From: Eubacteriaceae bacterium CHKCI004 | GTDB lineage: Bacteria; Bacillota; Clostridia; Lachnospirales; Lachnospiraceae | Assembly (NCBI GenBank): GCA_900016875.1 | Contig: FCNR01000030.1 | Location: 1 to 64,000, forward strand | Length of the DNA: 64,000 bases | Direction of reading: 5' to 3' | Shown here: piece by piece, positions 25,511 through 33,978 of the stretch | Position numbering within the stretch: the first letter of the stretch is position 1 | How the letters are laid out: each line of letters starts with the position of its first letter | Translations under genes and position numbers: made by a program | The notes under the pieces: model-generated | Databases searched by the model: none | What the model was told of the DNA's origin: nothing | What the model saw: the letters and a program-made list of their open reading frames with translations, nothing else

Positions 25511-26713
25511 ATGAAAAAACATCTGAAAACTTTTATTTTCACAGCACTGGCCTGCACTCTTCTGCTGGGCGCAGGCATTTCCGCAGAGGCGGCGGAAAAA
25601 GCATCAAAGGTCGCCATCAACGATGAAAATTTTGCATGGGCAGTAAAGGAGTATGCAGATCAAGCGGACACCAACAAAGACGGATTTCTGTCCAAAAAAG
25701 AAGCATCTAAAATAACATCTGTAGAGTTCAACTCGCCTTATAACATTGATTCCCTGAAAGGAATTGAATATTTCACAGAAATTAAAGATTTCACTTACCA
25801 GGCGTATGATGCTTCCGGCGATTATGGAAGACACAAAATATATGAAAATTCTACTGTAGAGGAAATAGATCTCAGCGGTTTCAAAAAGCTGAACACAGTA
25901 TATATCCAAAGCAGTACCCCTTATTTGCAGACAGTAAACCTGAAAAACTGTACGAATTTGAAAGAACTGGATATCACAGGGCAAGTAGAGGACGGAAATG
26001 TGGACAAATTGAACATCAAAGGCTGTTCAAATTTGCAGAAGTTGACCCTTTCTTATATCAACATAAAGACATTGAAACTAACTGACATGAACAAACTGAC
26101 GGATGTCTATATTCTTGCTAAGCATATGGAAACCTTGAACATAAAAAGATGTCCCGCCATCCGTTCACTTTGTGTGGACAGTGACAGATTAATATCTTTT
26201 AAGCAAAAAAATACTGATAAACTGGAAGATTTGTCCATACTCAGTAAATCACTGAAGACAGTCAATCTTAGGAAAAACCACTCTCTGAAAAAACTGTATC
26301 TTTATATGCCGGAACTTACTTCTTTAAATGTAAAGAACAACAAACGTCTGGAAAAATTAACCTTATTTAATACAAATGTTTCTTCTCTGGATTTAAGAAA
26401 TAACAAAAATCTCATAAAGGTTCATTGCCGCCAGACTCCTGCGCTTAAAGAACTGAGATTGGAAAAATGTACAAAATTAAAGAATCTTCGCATTGAAGAT
26501 ACCGGATTAACTCGGCTCAATGTAAAGAAAAACAGAAATTTACTGCGTCTTCGTTGCGAAAACACTCCAATATCCAAATTAAACCTTAAAAACAATACAA
26601 AGCTGCGATCTCTAAGATGTAAAGGAACCAAAATCAGTAAATTGGATCTTTCCAATACTTCTATTATAAATGTTTCACATGATGACGGCGTCTCCGTCAT
26701 CTACCCGGAATAA
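25511..26713 (+). CDS. Secreted leucine-rich-repeat protein with EF-hand/dockerin-like segment
   Basis: 400 residues. A signal peptide (about 1-27, ending AEAA) is followed by a short segment DTNKDGFLSKKEA, which matches a calcium-binding EF-hand or half-dockerin loop. About 12 leucine-rich repeats of roughly 20-22 residues follow (LKTLKLTDMNKLTDVYI, LTSLNVKNNKRLEKLTL, VSSLDLRNNKNLIKV). The asparagine ladder resembles internalin-like LRRs more than the BspA type of the first LRR gene. No wall anchor is visible. Start after AAAGGAG. Own promoter and terminator. Confidence 0.8.
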   Translation: MKKHLKTFIFTALACTLLLGAGISAEAAEKASKVAINDENFAWAVKEYADQADTNKDGFLSKKEASKITSVEFNSPYNIDSLKGIEYFTEIKDFTYQAYDASGDYGRHKIYENSTVEEIDLSGFKKLNTVYIQSSTPYLQTVNLKNCTNLKELDITGQVEDGNVDKLNIKGCSNLQKLTLSYINIKTLKLTDMNKLTDVYILAKHMETLNIKRCPAIRSLCVDSDRLISFKQKNTDKLEDLSILSKSLKTVNLRKNHSLKKLYLYMPELTSLNVKNNKRLEKLTLFNTNVSSLDLRNNKNLIKVHCRQTPALKELRLEKCTKLKNLRIEDTGLTRLNVKKNRNLLRLRCENTPISKLNLKNNTKLRSLRCKGTKISKLDLSNTSIINVSHDDGVSVIYPE

Positions 26714-26790
26714 AGTTCCGGCAGCAAAACACCGCGTCCCGTTTTCTAAATTCGGGGAACACGACATAAACCGATAATCTTTCAGGAAGA

Positions 26791-26832
26791 CCGGCACGCC
26801 AGGGCATCACCTGTCCGGCGTGCCGGAGTTTT
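26791..26832 (+). terminator. Terminator of the second LRR gene
   Basis: Perfect 10-bp stem CCGGCACGCC/GGCGTGCCGG followed by AGTTTT. Confidence 0.85.
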
Positions 26833-27062
26833 CCCGCCTCACCGGCATCCCATCTTTCATTTCCTGCTTTTTCTTTAAGAATTATATGTTCTTTATTTCT
26901 TCACTTTCCTGTATATTTCCGGATACAGGAGTAATTTTTTGAATTATTTTATATTCAGCGCTTCATTTTTATCTTGTTCGCCGATTTTTAGTTTCATTTC
27001 ATACAATTTTATATTTCGAATGATATTCTTTTAGGATAATACTGCATATTTTTGTTTTACAC

Positions 27063-27091
27063 TTGCTTTTTCTCTCTTCTCCATATATACT
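27063..27091 (+). promoter_or_regulatory. Promoter of pyruvate carboxylase gene
   Basis: TTGCTT (27063-27068), 17-bp pyrimidine-rich spacer, TATACT (27086-27091), leaving a leader of about 110 nt. Confidence 0.55.
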
Positions 27092-27210
27092 GGTCACAAC
27101 GCCGCACCTGTGGTCTGTGATTTGATTTTATCAGGTCTTCGGCGGATTTTGCTTAACAATATGAATTATTTCAAGATTATTCCTGCATTTATTTAGAAAA
27201 GGAGAAAAAT

Positions 27211-30200
27211 ATGGCGCAGTATTCAATACGCAAGTTTAAAAAAGTCATGGTTGCCAACCGCGGCGAGATTGCCATCCGCATTTTCCGTGCACTGAACGAG
27301 CTGGGTATCACCACGGTTGCCATCTTTTCCAAGGAAGATAAATACGCTCTCTTCCGCACCAAGGCCGACGAGTCCTATGAGCTGGACCCGGAGAAGGGGC
27401 CTATCGACGCTTACCTTGATATTAAGCAGATCATTAAGATCGCCAAGGCAAAAAATGTAGATGCTATCCATCCGGGTTACGGCTTCCTGTCGGAGAATCC
27501 GCGGTTTGTGGAAGCCTGCGAGGAGAACGGCATTACATTTATCGGCCCATCCAAAGAGCTGATGGAGCGTATGGGCGATAAGATTTCATCCAAGCAGATG
27601 GCCATCGACTGCGATGTTCCGATCATCCCGGGCGTGGACTATGCTTTAAAGAGTGAGAAAGCGGTTCTTGACGCCGCTCACAAGATCGGCTACCCGGTGA
27701 TGTTAAAGGCTTCCAACGGAGGCGGCGGCCGCGGCATGCGTATCGTCCGTTCCGAGGAGGAGCTCATCAAAGAGTACCGGGAAGCCAGAGAGGAATCCAA
27801 GAAGGCCTTCGGCGACGACAAGATCTTCCTGGAGAAATATCTGGAAAAGCCGAAGCATATCGAGGTACAGATTCTTGCCGATAATTATGGAAATGTAGTG
27901 CATCTTTTCGACCGTGACTGTTCCGTGCAGCGCCGTCACCAGAAGGTGGTGGAATACGCGCCGGCTTTCACCATTCCGGAAAGCACAAGACAGATTATCT
28001 TTGACAGCGCCGTGCGCCTTGCCAGCAAGGTAGGATACCGCAACGCCGGCACGCTGGAGTTCCTGGTAGACAAGGACAATCATCCGTATTTCATCGAGAT
28101 GAACCCGCGTATCCAGGTGGAGCATACCGTAACGGAGATGGTGACCGGTATCGATATCGTACAGGCGCAGATCATGATCGCGGAAGGTTTTCCGCTGAGT
28201 TCACCGGATATCGGCATCGCATCACAGGAATCTGTGACATGCAGCGGTTATTCCATCCAGACCCGGGTGACCACCGAAGACCCTGCCAACAATTTCCTTC
28301 CGGACACCGGAAAAATCACCGTGTACCGTTCCGGTTCCGGCTACGGCGTACGTCTGGACGGCGGCACCTCCTACACAGGAGCATCCGTGCTTCCGTACTA
28401 TGACAGTCTTCTGGTAAAGGTCATCTCACACGACCGGACATTTAAGGGAGCCATCCGCAAGTCCATCCGGGCGCTGAAGGAGATCCGTATCCGCGGCGTG
28501 AAGACCAATATTCCGTTCCTCATCAACGTGCTGAACCACGAGACTTTCCATGACGGAGCCTGCTACACGAACTTCATCGAGGATACTCCGGAGCTGTTTG
28601 ACCTGCGGGTGAGCCAGGACAGAGCCACAAAGATTCTCGAGTTCCTGGGCAACAAGATGGTCAACGTCTCCCGTCAGGAAAAGCCGTTCTTTGAGAACCG
28701 GGTTCTTCCAAAATACGACGCGTCGAAACCGGTTTACGGCGCCAGAGATGAGTTTCTGAAACTGGGTGCCAGAGATTTCACCCAGAAGATTTTACAGGAG
28801 AAAAAATTATATATTACCGATACAACCATGCGTGACGCACAACAGTCGCTGATGGCGACCCGTATGCGTACCAAGGATCTGGCGGGCGCAGCCAGAGCTG
28901 CCAACGCATTTTTAGCCAATGCATTTTCTGTGGAGGCGTGGGGCGGCGCAACCTATGATACCGCCTACCGTTTCTTAAAAGAGTCTCCGTGGCGGAGACT
29001 GGAGCTTCTGCGCGAGCGGATGCCGAACACATTGATCCAGATGCTGCTTCGTGCTTCCAACGCGGTGGGCTACAGCAACTATCCGGACAATGTGGTAAAG
29101 GAATTTATCCGCATTTCCGCAGAGAAAGGTATCGACGTTTTCCGTATCTTCGACAGCTTAAACTGGGTGGAAAACATGAAGATGCCGATCGAGGAGGCGT
29201 TAAAGACGGGCCAGATCGTCGAGGGCGCCATCTGTTACACCGGAGATATGTCCAGTCCTTCCGAGACGAAATACACCCTTGATTACTATGTGAACAAGGC
29301 AAAAGAACTGGAAGCCCTGGGCTGTCATATCTTTACGATCAAGGACATGGCCGGACTTTTGAAACCGTATGCGGCGAAGGAACTCTTCTCCACATTGAAA
29401 TCCGAACTGCACATTCCGGTCAACATCCACACCCATGATTCCACCGGAAACGGCGTCAGCACCGTGCTGATGGCTGCAGAGGCGGGCGTGGACATTGCTG
29501 ACCTTGCCATTGAAGCCATGAGTTCCTTAACCAGCCAGCCTTCCATGAACGCTGTGGTGGAAGCCCTGCGGGGAAGAGAAAGGGATACCGGCCTTGACTT
29601 TGATGAATTAAATGAACTGAGCCGTTATTACGGACGCATCCGCAAGCTCTACAAGACATTTGAGAGCGAGATGGACGCTCCGAACACCGAAATCTACAAG
29701 TACGAGATTCCAGGCGGTCAGTACTCCAATCTGCTGGCGCAGGTTACGGAGATGGGCTCCGCCGACAGCTTCGAAGAGATCAAGCAGCTTTATAAAGAGG
29801 CCAACGACCTTCTCGGAAACATCGTAAAGGTAACGCCGTCTTCCAAGGCGGTGGGCGACTTCGCCATCTTCATGCTGAAAAACGGCCTGAACAAAGACAA
29901 CATCCTTGAAAAAGGAAGAACTCTCTCCTATCCGGATTCTGTGGTGGATTACTTCCGGGGCATGATGGGACAGCCGGACGGCGGCTTCCCGAAAGAGCTT
30001 CAGTCCATCGTGCTGAAAGGACAGGAGCCGATCACTGTCCGCCCTGGCGCTCTGCTTCCTCCGGTTGACTTCGAGGAGATCAAAGCCATGCTCAGAGAGA
30101 AATTCGACATGTCTGCCTTCACCGACTACGAGATGGAGCAGAAAGCCATCAGCTACGCTCTCTATCCGAAGGTGTACGAAGATTACTGCGAACACTTTGA

Positions 30201-30690
30201 GGCGTACAACGACGTTTCCCGCCTGGAAAGCCACGTATATTTCTACGGTCTTGCCAAAGGCGAAGAAACCACTCTGAAAATCGGCGAAGGAAAAGAGCTT
30301 CTGCTCAAGTTCGTTGATATGTCCGAGCCGGACGAGCAGGGCGTGCGTACTCTTACTTTCGAAGTAAACGGTTCCATGCGTGAAGTTAAGATCGTGGACC
30401 ACAACGAGGAAGTAAAGGCCGACCGCAAGCTGAAAGCCGACAAGAACAACCCGCTGCACCTGGGCTCTTCCATCCCGGGCACCGTGGACAAGATTCTTGT
30501 GAAAGAAGGAGACCGCGTCTCCGAGAACACTCCTCTCATGACCGTCGAGGCCATGAAGATGGAGACCACCGTGGTGGCGACCATGGACGCCATCGTAGAC
30601 AAAATCTACGTATCTTCCGGCGAACAGGTGAACTCCGAAGATCTGCTCATCAGCTTCCTTCCGCTGGACGCAGGCGAAGAGCGGGAATAA
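27211..30690 (+). CDS. pyc: Pyruvate carboxylase
   Basis: 1159 residues, full length for the single-chain enzyme. It makes oxaloacetate from pyruvate, bicarbonate and ATP for anaplerosis and gluconeogenesis. Biotin carboxylase domain (about 1-460) with the ATP-grasp glycine loop NGGGGRGMRIV and FIEMNPRIQVEHTVTE. Carboxyltransferase domain (about 530-810) with DTTMRDAQQSL and the metal-ligand region NIHTHDSTG. The C-terminal biotin carrier domain has VEAMKMETT with the biotinylated Lys. ATG 27211 follows AAAGGAGAAAA. Single gene; a hairpin GCGGGAA/TTCCCGC overlaps the stop. Confidence 0.97.
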   Translation: MAQYSIRKFKKVMVANRGEIAIRIFRALNELGITTVAIFSKEDKYALFRTKADESYELDPEKGPIDAYLDIKQIIKIAKAKNVDAIHPGYGFLSENPRFVEACEENGITFIGPSKELMERMGDKISSKQMAIDCDVPIIPGVDYALKSEKAVLDAAHKIGYPVMLKASNGGGGRGMRIVRSEEELIKEYREAREESKKAFGDDKIFLEKYLEKPKHIEVQILADNYGNVVHLFDRDCSVQRRHQKVVEYAPAFTIPESTRQIIFDSAVRLASKVGYRNAGTLEFLVDKDNHPYFIEMNPRIQVEHTVTEMVTGIDIVQAQIMIAEGFPLSSPDIGIASQESVTCSGYSIQTRVTTEDPANNFLPDTGKITVYRSGSGYGVRLDGGTSYTGASVLPYYDSLLVKVISHDRTFKGAIRKSIRALKEIRIRGVKTNIPFLINVLNHETFHDGACYTNFIEDTPELFDLRVSQDRATKILEFLGNKMVNVSRQEKPFFENRVLPKYDASKPVYGARDEFLKLGARDFTQKILQEKKLYITDTTMRDAQQSLMATRMRTKDLAGAARAANAFLANAFSVEAWGGATYDTAYRFLKESPWRRLELLRERMPNTLIQMLLRASNAVGYSNYPDNVVKEFIRISAEKGIDVFRIFDSLNWVENMKMPIEEALKTGQIVEGAICYTGDMSSPSETKYTLDYYVNKAKELEALGCHIFTIKDMAGLLKPYAAKELFSTLKSELHIPVNIHTHDSTGNGVSTVLMAAEAGVDIADLAIEAMSSLTSQPSMNAVVEALRGRERDTGLDFDELNELSRYYGRIRKLYKTFESEMDAPNTEIYKYEIPGGQYSNLLAQVTEMGSADSFEEIKQLYKEANDLLGNIVKVTPSSKAVGDFAIFMLKNGLNKDNILEKGRTLSYPDSVVDYFRGMMGQPDGGFPKELQSIVLKGQEPITVRPGALLPPVDFEEIKAMLREKFDMSAFTDYEMEQKAISYALYPKVYEDYCEHFEAYNDVSRLESHVYFYGLAKGEETTLKIGEGKELLLKFVDMSEPDEQGVRTLTFEVNGSMREVKIVDHNEEVKADRKLKADKNNPLHLGSSIPGTVDKILVKEGDRVSENTPLMTVEAMKMETTVVATMDAIVDKIYVSSGEQVNSEDLLISFLPLDAGEERE

Positions 30691-30741
30691 TCTTCCCGCC
30701 GCCGCTGCCGGATAGATCCGGGACTCGCACTCTGAATAAAA

Positions 30742-30971
30742 AGTTCTATCTGGCAGGACTCCTGCCAGGCAGAACTCTCGCGCCTAGCGCAGGCGCACAT
30801 GACAAATGCCCCGGCCAGACCAATATAATTCAAGTGCGCCACCGGCGTACTTGCCGCGAGGCGTGCGCTCCGAAGGAGCTTTCCTCTGCGCGCCTCTGCA
30901 ATCCGCCGGAGGCTCAACTTTCAGCAGGGGATTATCACCCGCTGCTGAAAGTTGTTGGTCTGGCCGGGGCA
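30742..30971. repeat. Multi-hairpin palindromic element
   Basis: A perfect 17-bp outer stem TGCCCCGGCCAGACCAA (30807-30823, complement at 30955-30971) encloses at least three hairpins: AAGTGCGCC/GGCGTACTT (30832-30852), GAGGCGTGCGC/GCGCGCCTC with inner GCTCC/GGAGC (about 30858-30898), and CAACTTTCAGCAG/CTGCTGAAAGTTG (30915-30954). Two more hairpins precede it (AGTTCT-TGGCAGG/CCTGCCA-AGAACT, 30742-30776; GCGCCT/AGGCGC, 30780-30796). It shares GCAGAACTC-CGCGCC and the GCGTGCGCTCC-GGAGC architecture with the element at 11630-11772. It either moves as a non-coding repeat or is a structured RNA. Confidence 0.75.
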
Positions 30972-31083
30972 AAATATTTTTTATTTCTTTTATCTGAGCA
31001 TCTGCCAACACTTTTGCTGACCTGATACACCGCTTTGCCTGTTCCATCCGATACCACGACAACGCTCTCAATGTATCATTCAT
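30784..31083 (-). pseudogene. HEPN-domain gene, truncated at the palindromic element
   Basis: The first 33 or so residues (MNDTLRALSWYRMEQAKRC...SAKVLADAQ) match the first helices of HEPN proteins that pair with MNT nucleotidyltransferases. After that the frame runs into the palindromic element and codes unrelated residues to 30784. The helices carrying the catalytic Rx4-6H motif are missing, and no remainder is seen on the other side of the element. The ATG at 31083 overlaps the MNT stop by 8 bp, the usual arrangement for the pair, and AAGGAGGGGG lies upstream. The toxin or ribonuclease half of the module is therefore lost. Confidence 0.75.
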
Positions 31084-31423
31084 AAAGTGCAACCCCCTCC
31101 TTTTTTACATTTTTATAAAACGGAAGTGTATCCCCTTGTTTCTCGAAAGTCTCTCTGTCTCTGAGCAGCAGAGACACCTCTACATCATTTTTCAGCCCTA
31201 TTCTGCTTGACAGCCGACTGATTTGTTTTCGGTACTTCATAACCTGTTCCTTATCGCAATTTAACAGAATTAAAACATCGATATCTGATTCCTTCGTAAA
31301 ATCTCCCCTTGCATAGGAACCATAAAGAACAATTTTATATACATTTTCCTGTAGAAGCTGAATAACCTCATCCACAATTTCTTTTGTGATGGTTTGAATC
31401 TGTTCCTGACTATGCATTTTCAT
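31076..31423 (-). CDS. MntA-like minimal nucleotidyltransferase (MNT antitoxin)
   Basis: 115 residues. The polymerase-beta-like core is present: VLYGSYARGDFTKESDIDVLIL has the GSxxRG(x)nSDIDV motif with two Asp ligands, and NDVEVSLLL gives the third acidic position. In HEPN/MNT systems the MNT protein AMPylates the HEPN toxin and silences it. Its partner here is truncated, so it may be a surviving antitoxin without a target. ATG 31423 follows AAGGTGAG. Confidence 0.88.
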   Translation of the reverse strand: MKMHSQEQIQTITKEIVDEVIQLLQENVYKIVLYGSYARGDFTKESDIDVLILLNCDKEQVMKYRKQISRLSSRIGLKNDVEVSLLLRDRETFEKQGDTLPFYKNVKKEGVALYE

Positions 31424-31544
31424 CGTCTCACCTTCTTACACCCATTATTTATTTTCAGTATACCAAAAAAAATACTTTCTGAACACACTTTCCCCTCGTT
31501 TTTATAAGGCATTGCAGGATTTTTATAAAGCTACGCTATTTTTA

Positions 31545-32564
31545 CTAATCCACCCTCTTCTCCCGCAGATTCCCCTCATATTTTCCATCCACACAGGTTC
31601 CGGCGTAGTCGTACCGCAGCTTGTCATAGTAGGCGTTGATCTTCGGATTATCGACGGCGCAGTCCAGCCGGAGGTATTCCTTCCGGTCGGCGACCGCCTG
31701 CTTTTCACAGAAGGAAAGCATCGCCTTCCCGGCGCCTTTTTCTCCGATTCTTGTCGCCAGATGATGGACATAGTAGGCGGCTGGCCCCTGCTGCTCCGCC
31801 CAACGTTCATCGCTCTCGTAGAGCACCGCCACGCCGGTCACACGGTCGCCGCCTGCCTCTTTTAGCACGTACAGATTGCCGCCATGAACCGCCTTCTTAT
31901 AATAGCTCTCCGGATAACATTCCCAGTAGTCCGTCACATTCCATTGCTCGATGCCCACCTCGTCCATCCAGTGGATACGTTCGTCGATGATAGCATAGAC
32001 CTGCGGGAGGTCGGCCAGCGTGCCGCGGGCAAAAGTATATTTCTGTTTTTTCGGCACAAAGAAATGTTCCATCGGTACATTTTCCAGGGACAACAGCTTT
32101 TGCTTCTTCTCTATTCCTCCGGCATAGCCGGTGAGACTTCCATTGGTTCCCACCACGCGGTGACATGGTACGAGGATCGAGATGGGATTGTGCCCCACCG
32201 CACTGCCCACCGCCTGGGCGGACATGTGAGCCACGCCTTTTTTCTCCGCGATTTTCCGTGCGATCTCTCCGTAGGTCATGGTCTGACCATAGGGAATCTG
32301 TCTCAGAATCTCCCACACATTTTTCTGAAACTCTGTGCCGATCAGATTAAGCGGCGGCATGAAATCGGGCTCTCTCCCCGAAAAATAAACCGAAAGCCAT
32401 CTTTTTGTCTCCTCGAAAACCGGAATCTCCCGTTCTTCGTGGTCTTCGTCCAGTTTATATGCATAGTATTTCTGATTCTCGAACCACAGGCCCGTGATTC
32501 CTTCTTTATCTGCTGCCAGAAGTATTCTGCCCAGCGGGGAAGAATAATGGCTGATGTACTGCAT
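31545..32564 (-). CDS. Ogt methyltransferase fused to a GNAT acetyltransferase
   Basis: 339 residues. Residues 1 to about 170 are an O6-alkylguanine-DNA alkyltransferase: a helix-turn-helix in TYGEIARKIA and the suicide-cysteine motif ILVPCHRVVG, with its C-terminal GSLTGYAGG loop. Residues about 175-339 are a GNAT acetyltransferase (ARGTLADLPQVYAIIDERI; VHHLATRIGEKGAGKAML; LRLDCAVDNPKINAYYDKL). The first half repairs alkylated DNA. The acetyl acceptor of the second is unknown. The two parts are joined without a break. Neighbours give no functional hint. Confidence 0.9.
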   Translation of the reverse strand: MQYISHYSSPLGRILLAADKEGITGLWFENQKYYAYKLDEDHEEREIPVFEETKRWLSVYFSGREPDFMPPLNLIGTEFQKNVWEILRQIPYGQTMTYGEIARKIAEKKGVAHMSAQAVGSAVGHNPISILVPCHRVVGTNGSLTGYAGGIEKKQKLLSLENVPMEHFFVPKKQKYTFARGTLADLPQVYAIIDERIHWMDEVGIEQWNVTDYWECYPESYYKKAVHGGNLYVLKEAGGDRVTGVAVLYESDERWAEQQGPAAYYVHHLATRIGEKGAGKAMLSFCEKQAVADRKEYLRLDCAVDNPKINAYYDKLRYDYAGTCVDGKYEGNLREKRVD

Positions 32565-32686
32565 TTGTTTTGCCTCCTTGCCTGAATGATAAATTCGCTG
32601 CTGTCATTTTATCATTTTTCGTGGAAAAATAATACGCCAATTAGTCACAAAACATCTGACCGTTTTTTCAGCCGTTGCAAAAACTT

Positions 32687-32974
32687 CTATCTGCAATTCT
32701 TTTCCCCCAAACGAAACGTGTGACGCTTTTCTCCAAGATAGATCACCGTTCCATCTTCCAGACAGGCTTCTTCGCCCTTTTGTAAATGTATATCGGAATT
32801 AAGCCTGATCTCTGTTTCCGATACATTTTTTACGAAATATTTTTCTCTGCTTTTATCATAAATGATCACACAGTGCTTCTCACCGATATCGCCGCCGTAA
32901 GAACCAACACAATCAGAAATCCCACCAACAAATATTTTTCTGTCATGACCGTCAAATATCCTTTCAAGTCTCAC
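32687..32974 (-). CDS. Short FHA-like domain protein
   Basis: 95 residues, about one FHA domain: a central strand with EKHCVIIYD, then KYFVKNVSETEIRLN (position of the NG loop, here altered) and GTVIYLGEKRHTFRL. FHA domains bind phospho-threonine. The start is probably GTG 32974, with no clear ribosome site, so the N-terminus is uncertain; the gene may be a remnant of a longer protein. A minus-strand -35 TTGACA (33023-33028) lies upstream with a palindrome in the spacer. Confidence 0.5.
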   Translation of the reverse strand: MRLERIFDGHDRKIFVGGISDCVGSYGGDIGEKHCVIIYDKSREKYFVKNVSETEIRLNSDIHLQKGEEACLEDGTVIYLGEKRHTFRLGEKNCR

Positions 32975-33003
32975 AATTTTAAAAGAAAATTCTACTTATA
33001 TCT

Positions 33004-33020
33004 TAGAGTTTATAACTCTA
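33004..33020. promoter_or_regulatory. Palindrome in the FHA/XRE intergenic region
   Basis: TAGAGTT-TAT-AACTCTA: perfect 7-bp arms. It follows directly on TTGACA (33023-33028, minus strand) and would overlap the promoter spacer of the FHA gene. It is a candidate operator for the divergent XRE regulator. Confidence 0.45.
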
Positions 33021-33135
33021 TTTGTCAATTCTGTTCTCTTTTCTATTTATACTGTTTTATGGAATTATTTTTCTGGTCATCATAAAAAAGAAAGATTTAT
33101 CTGCAACAATAAGAGATAGGCAGGAGGTATTTATT

Positions 33136-33360
33136 ATCAAATATAACGAACGTATCCGGGAAATCCGGGAAGATCATTTTCTGACACAGCAGAAAATCGC
33201 AGACCTGCTCCACATCGGCCAGCGCACCTATTCCGATTACGAGAGCGGCAAGACGAGGATACCCGTGGACAGCCTCATCATTCTGGCTGAATTCTACAAT
33301 GTTTCCATGGACTATATTACAGGCGTCAGCAGTCTGAAAAAAGAATTTCCCAAAAAATAA
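33136..33360 (+). CDS. XRE-family regulator with non-canonical start region
   Basis: About 74 residues. A complete helix-turn-helix_3 domain (YNERIREIREDHFLTQQKIADLL, then RTYSDYESGKTRIPVDSL) begins at the usual place for such proteins. A strong ribosome site AGGAGG (33122-33127) lies 5-8 bases before ATT ATC, where ATG is expected; no ATG, GTG or TTG is in frame there. The only canonical start is TTG 33022, which would add a hydrophobic 30-residue leader and has no ribosome site. I take ATC 33136 or ATT 33133 as the start, or a mutated start codon. Confidence 0.65.
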   Translation: MKYNERIREIREDHFLTQQKIADLLHIGQRTYSDYESGKTRIPVDSLIILAEFYNVSMDYITGVSSLKKEFPKK

Positions 33361-33401
33361 GCAGTATTTTTCAATCGATATGAAAGATACTGCTTATTTT
33401 T
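33353..33401. terminator. Bidirectional terminator between XRE and small gene
   Basis: AAAATAAGCAGTAT pairs with ATACTGCTTATTTT (about 33355-33368 and 33387-33400). A/T tracts on both sides serve the XRE gene on plus and the 75-residue gene on minus. Confidence 0.8.
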
Positions 33402-33627
33402 ATCCCTTTTTCCGCTCCGCCAGAAACTGATCCAGAATATGTATGCTGTTTCTCATATGCTCCGCCACACAGGACAGATAGATTTCAAATACGCACAAAA
33501 CGTCTTCCATTTCCTGGCTCTCCCTGGCCCGGCATCCCTCCCGCATGACCGACATCACCGCTTTTAACGCATTTAATTCTGATTCCGTCTGCAACAGCTC
33601 ATCCATAGCCGCATATAATTGTTCCAT
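33400..33627 (-). CDS. Small helical protein of unknown function
   Basis: 75 residues, predicted all-helical and acidic in the first half (MEQLYAAMDELLQTESELNA), with two Cys. I do not recognise a family. A good ribosome site (GGGGAAAGGATG) precedes the ATG and a terminator follows the stop, which supports a real gene. Confidence 0.55.
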   Translation of the reverse strand: MEQLYAAMDELLQTESELNALKAVMSVMREGCRARESQEMEDVLCVFEIYLSCVAEHMRNSIHILDQFLAERKKG

Positions 33628-33889
33628 ACATCCTTTCCCCTCTCTTTGGTACAGTACGTTTTAAAGTAGATTTACATATATTGCAAATCATCATTTCATG
33701 TTTTTTATACATAATAATAAAATACCACATTTAAGAATATCCGCGGATGTAAGATATGTCTCATTTCTTGTTATCACAGCATTTCATCCTTTGATTTCCG
33801 GTTTCCTTGTCATATTTCCGTAAGTTTTCTTCAGATAATCGTTATTCTTCGCTCACATGCTGTTCACAAACCTGCTGTAGAATAAAACC

Positions 33890-33928
33890 ATCAAATAACA
33901 CAGAAGCTATTATTTGATAGATTTTTTT
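33890..33928 (+). terminator. Terminator-like hairpin without an upstream gene
   Basis: Perfect 9-bp stem ATCAAATAA/TTATTTGAT, then seven T's. Confidence 0.6.
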
Positions 33929-33951
33929 CATACTTTTCTCTCTTTTTATAA

Positions 33952-33978
33952 AAGCCGGTCCGAGGGGCCGGTTTTTTT
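33952..33978 (+). terminator. Second terminator-like hairpin
   Basis: GC-rich stem built from GCCGGTCC and GGGCCGG, followed by seven T's, 25 bp after the previous hairpin. Confidence 0.65.

Larger units (their letters stand above)
26714..27210. other. Intergenic region between LRR and pyruvate carboxylase genes
   Basis: Holds the LRR terminator (26791-26832) and the pyc promoter (27063-27091). The middle (26840-27060) is AT-rich with no supported gene, riboswitch or repeat that I can identify. Confidence 0.5.

Noticed and set aside
30806-31025. Short plus-strand frames across the palindromic element
   Set aside because: They code through hairpin arms, lack ribosome sites, and are better explained by the repeat.
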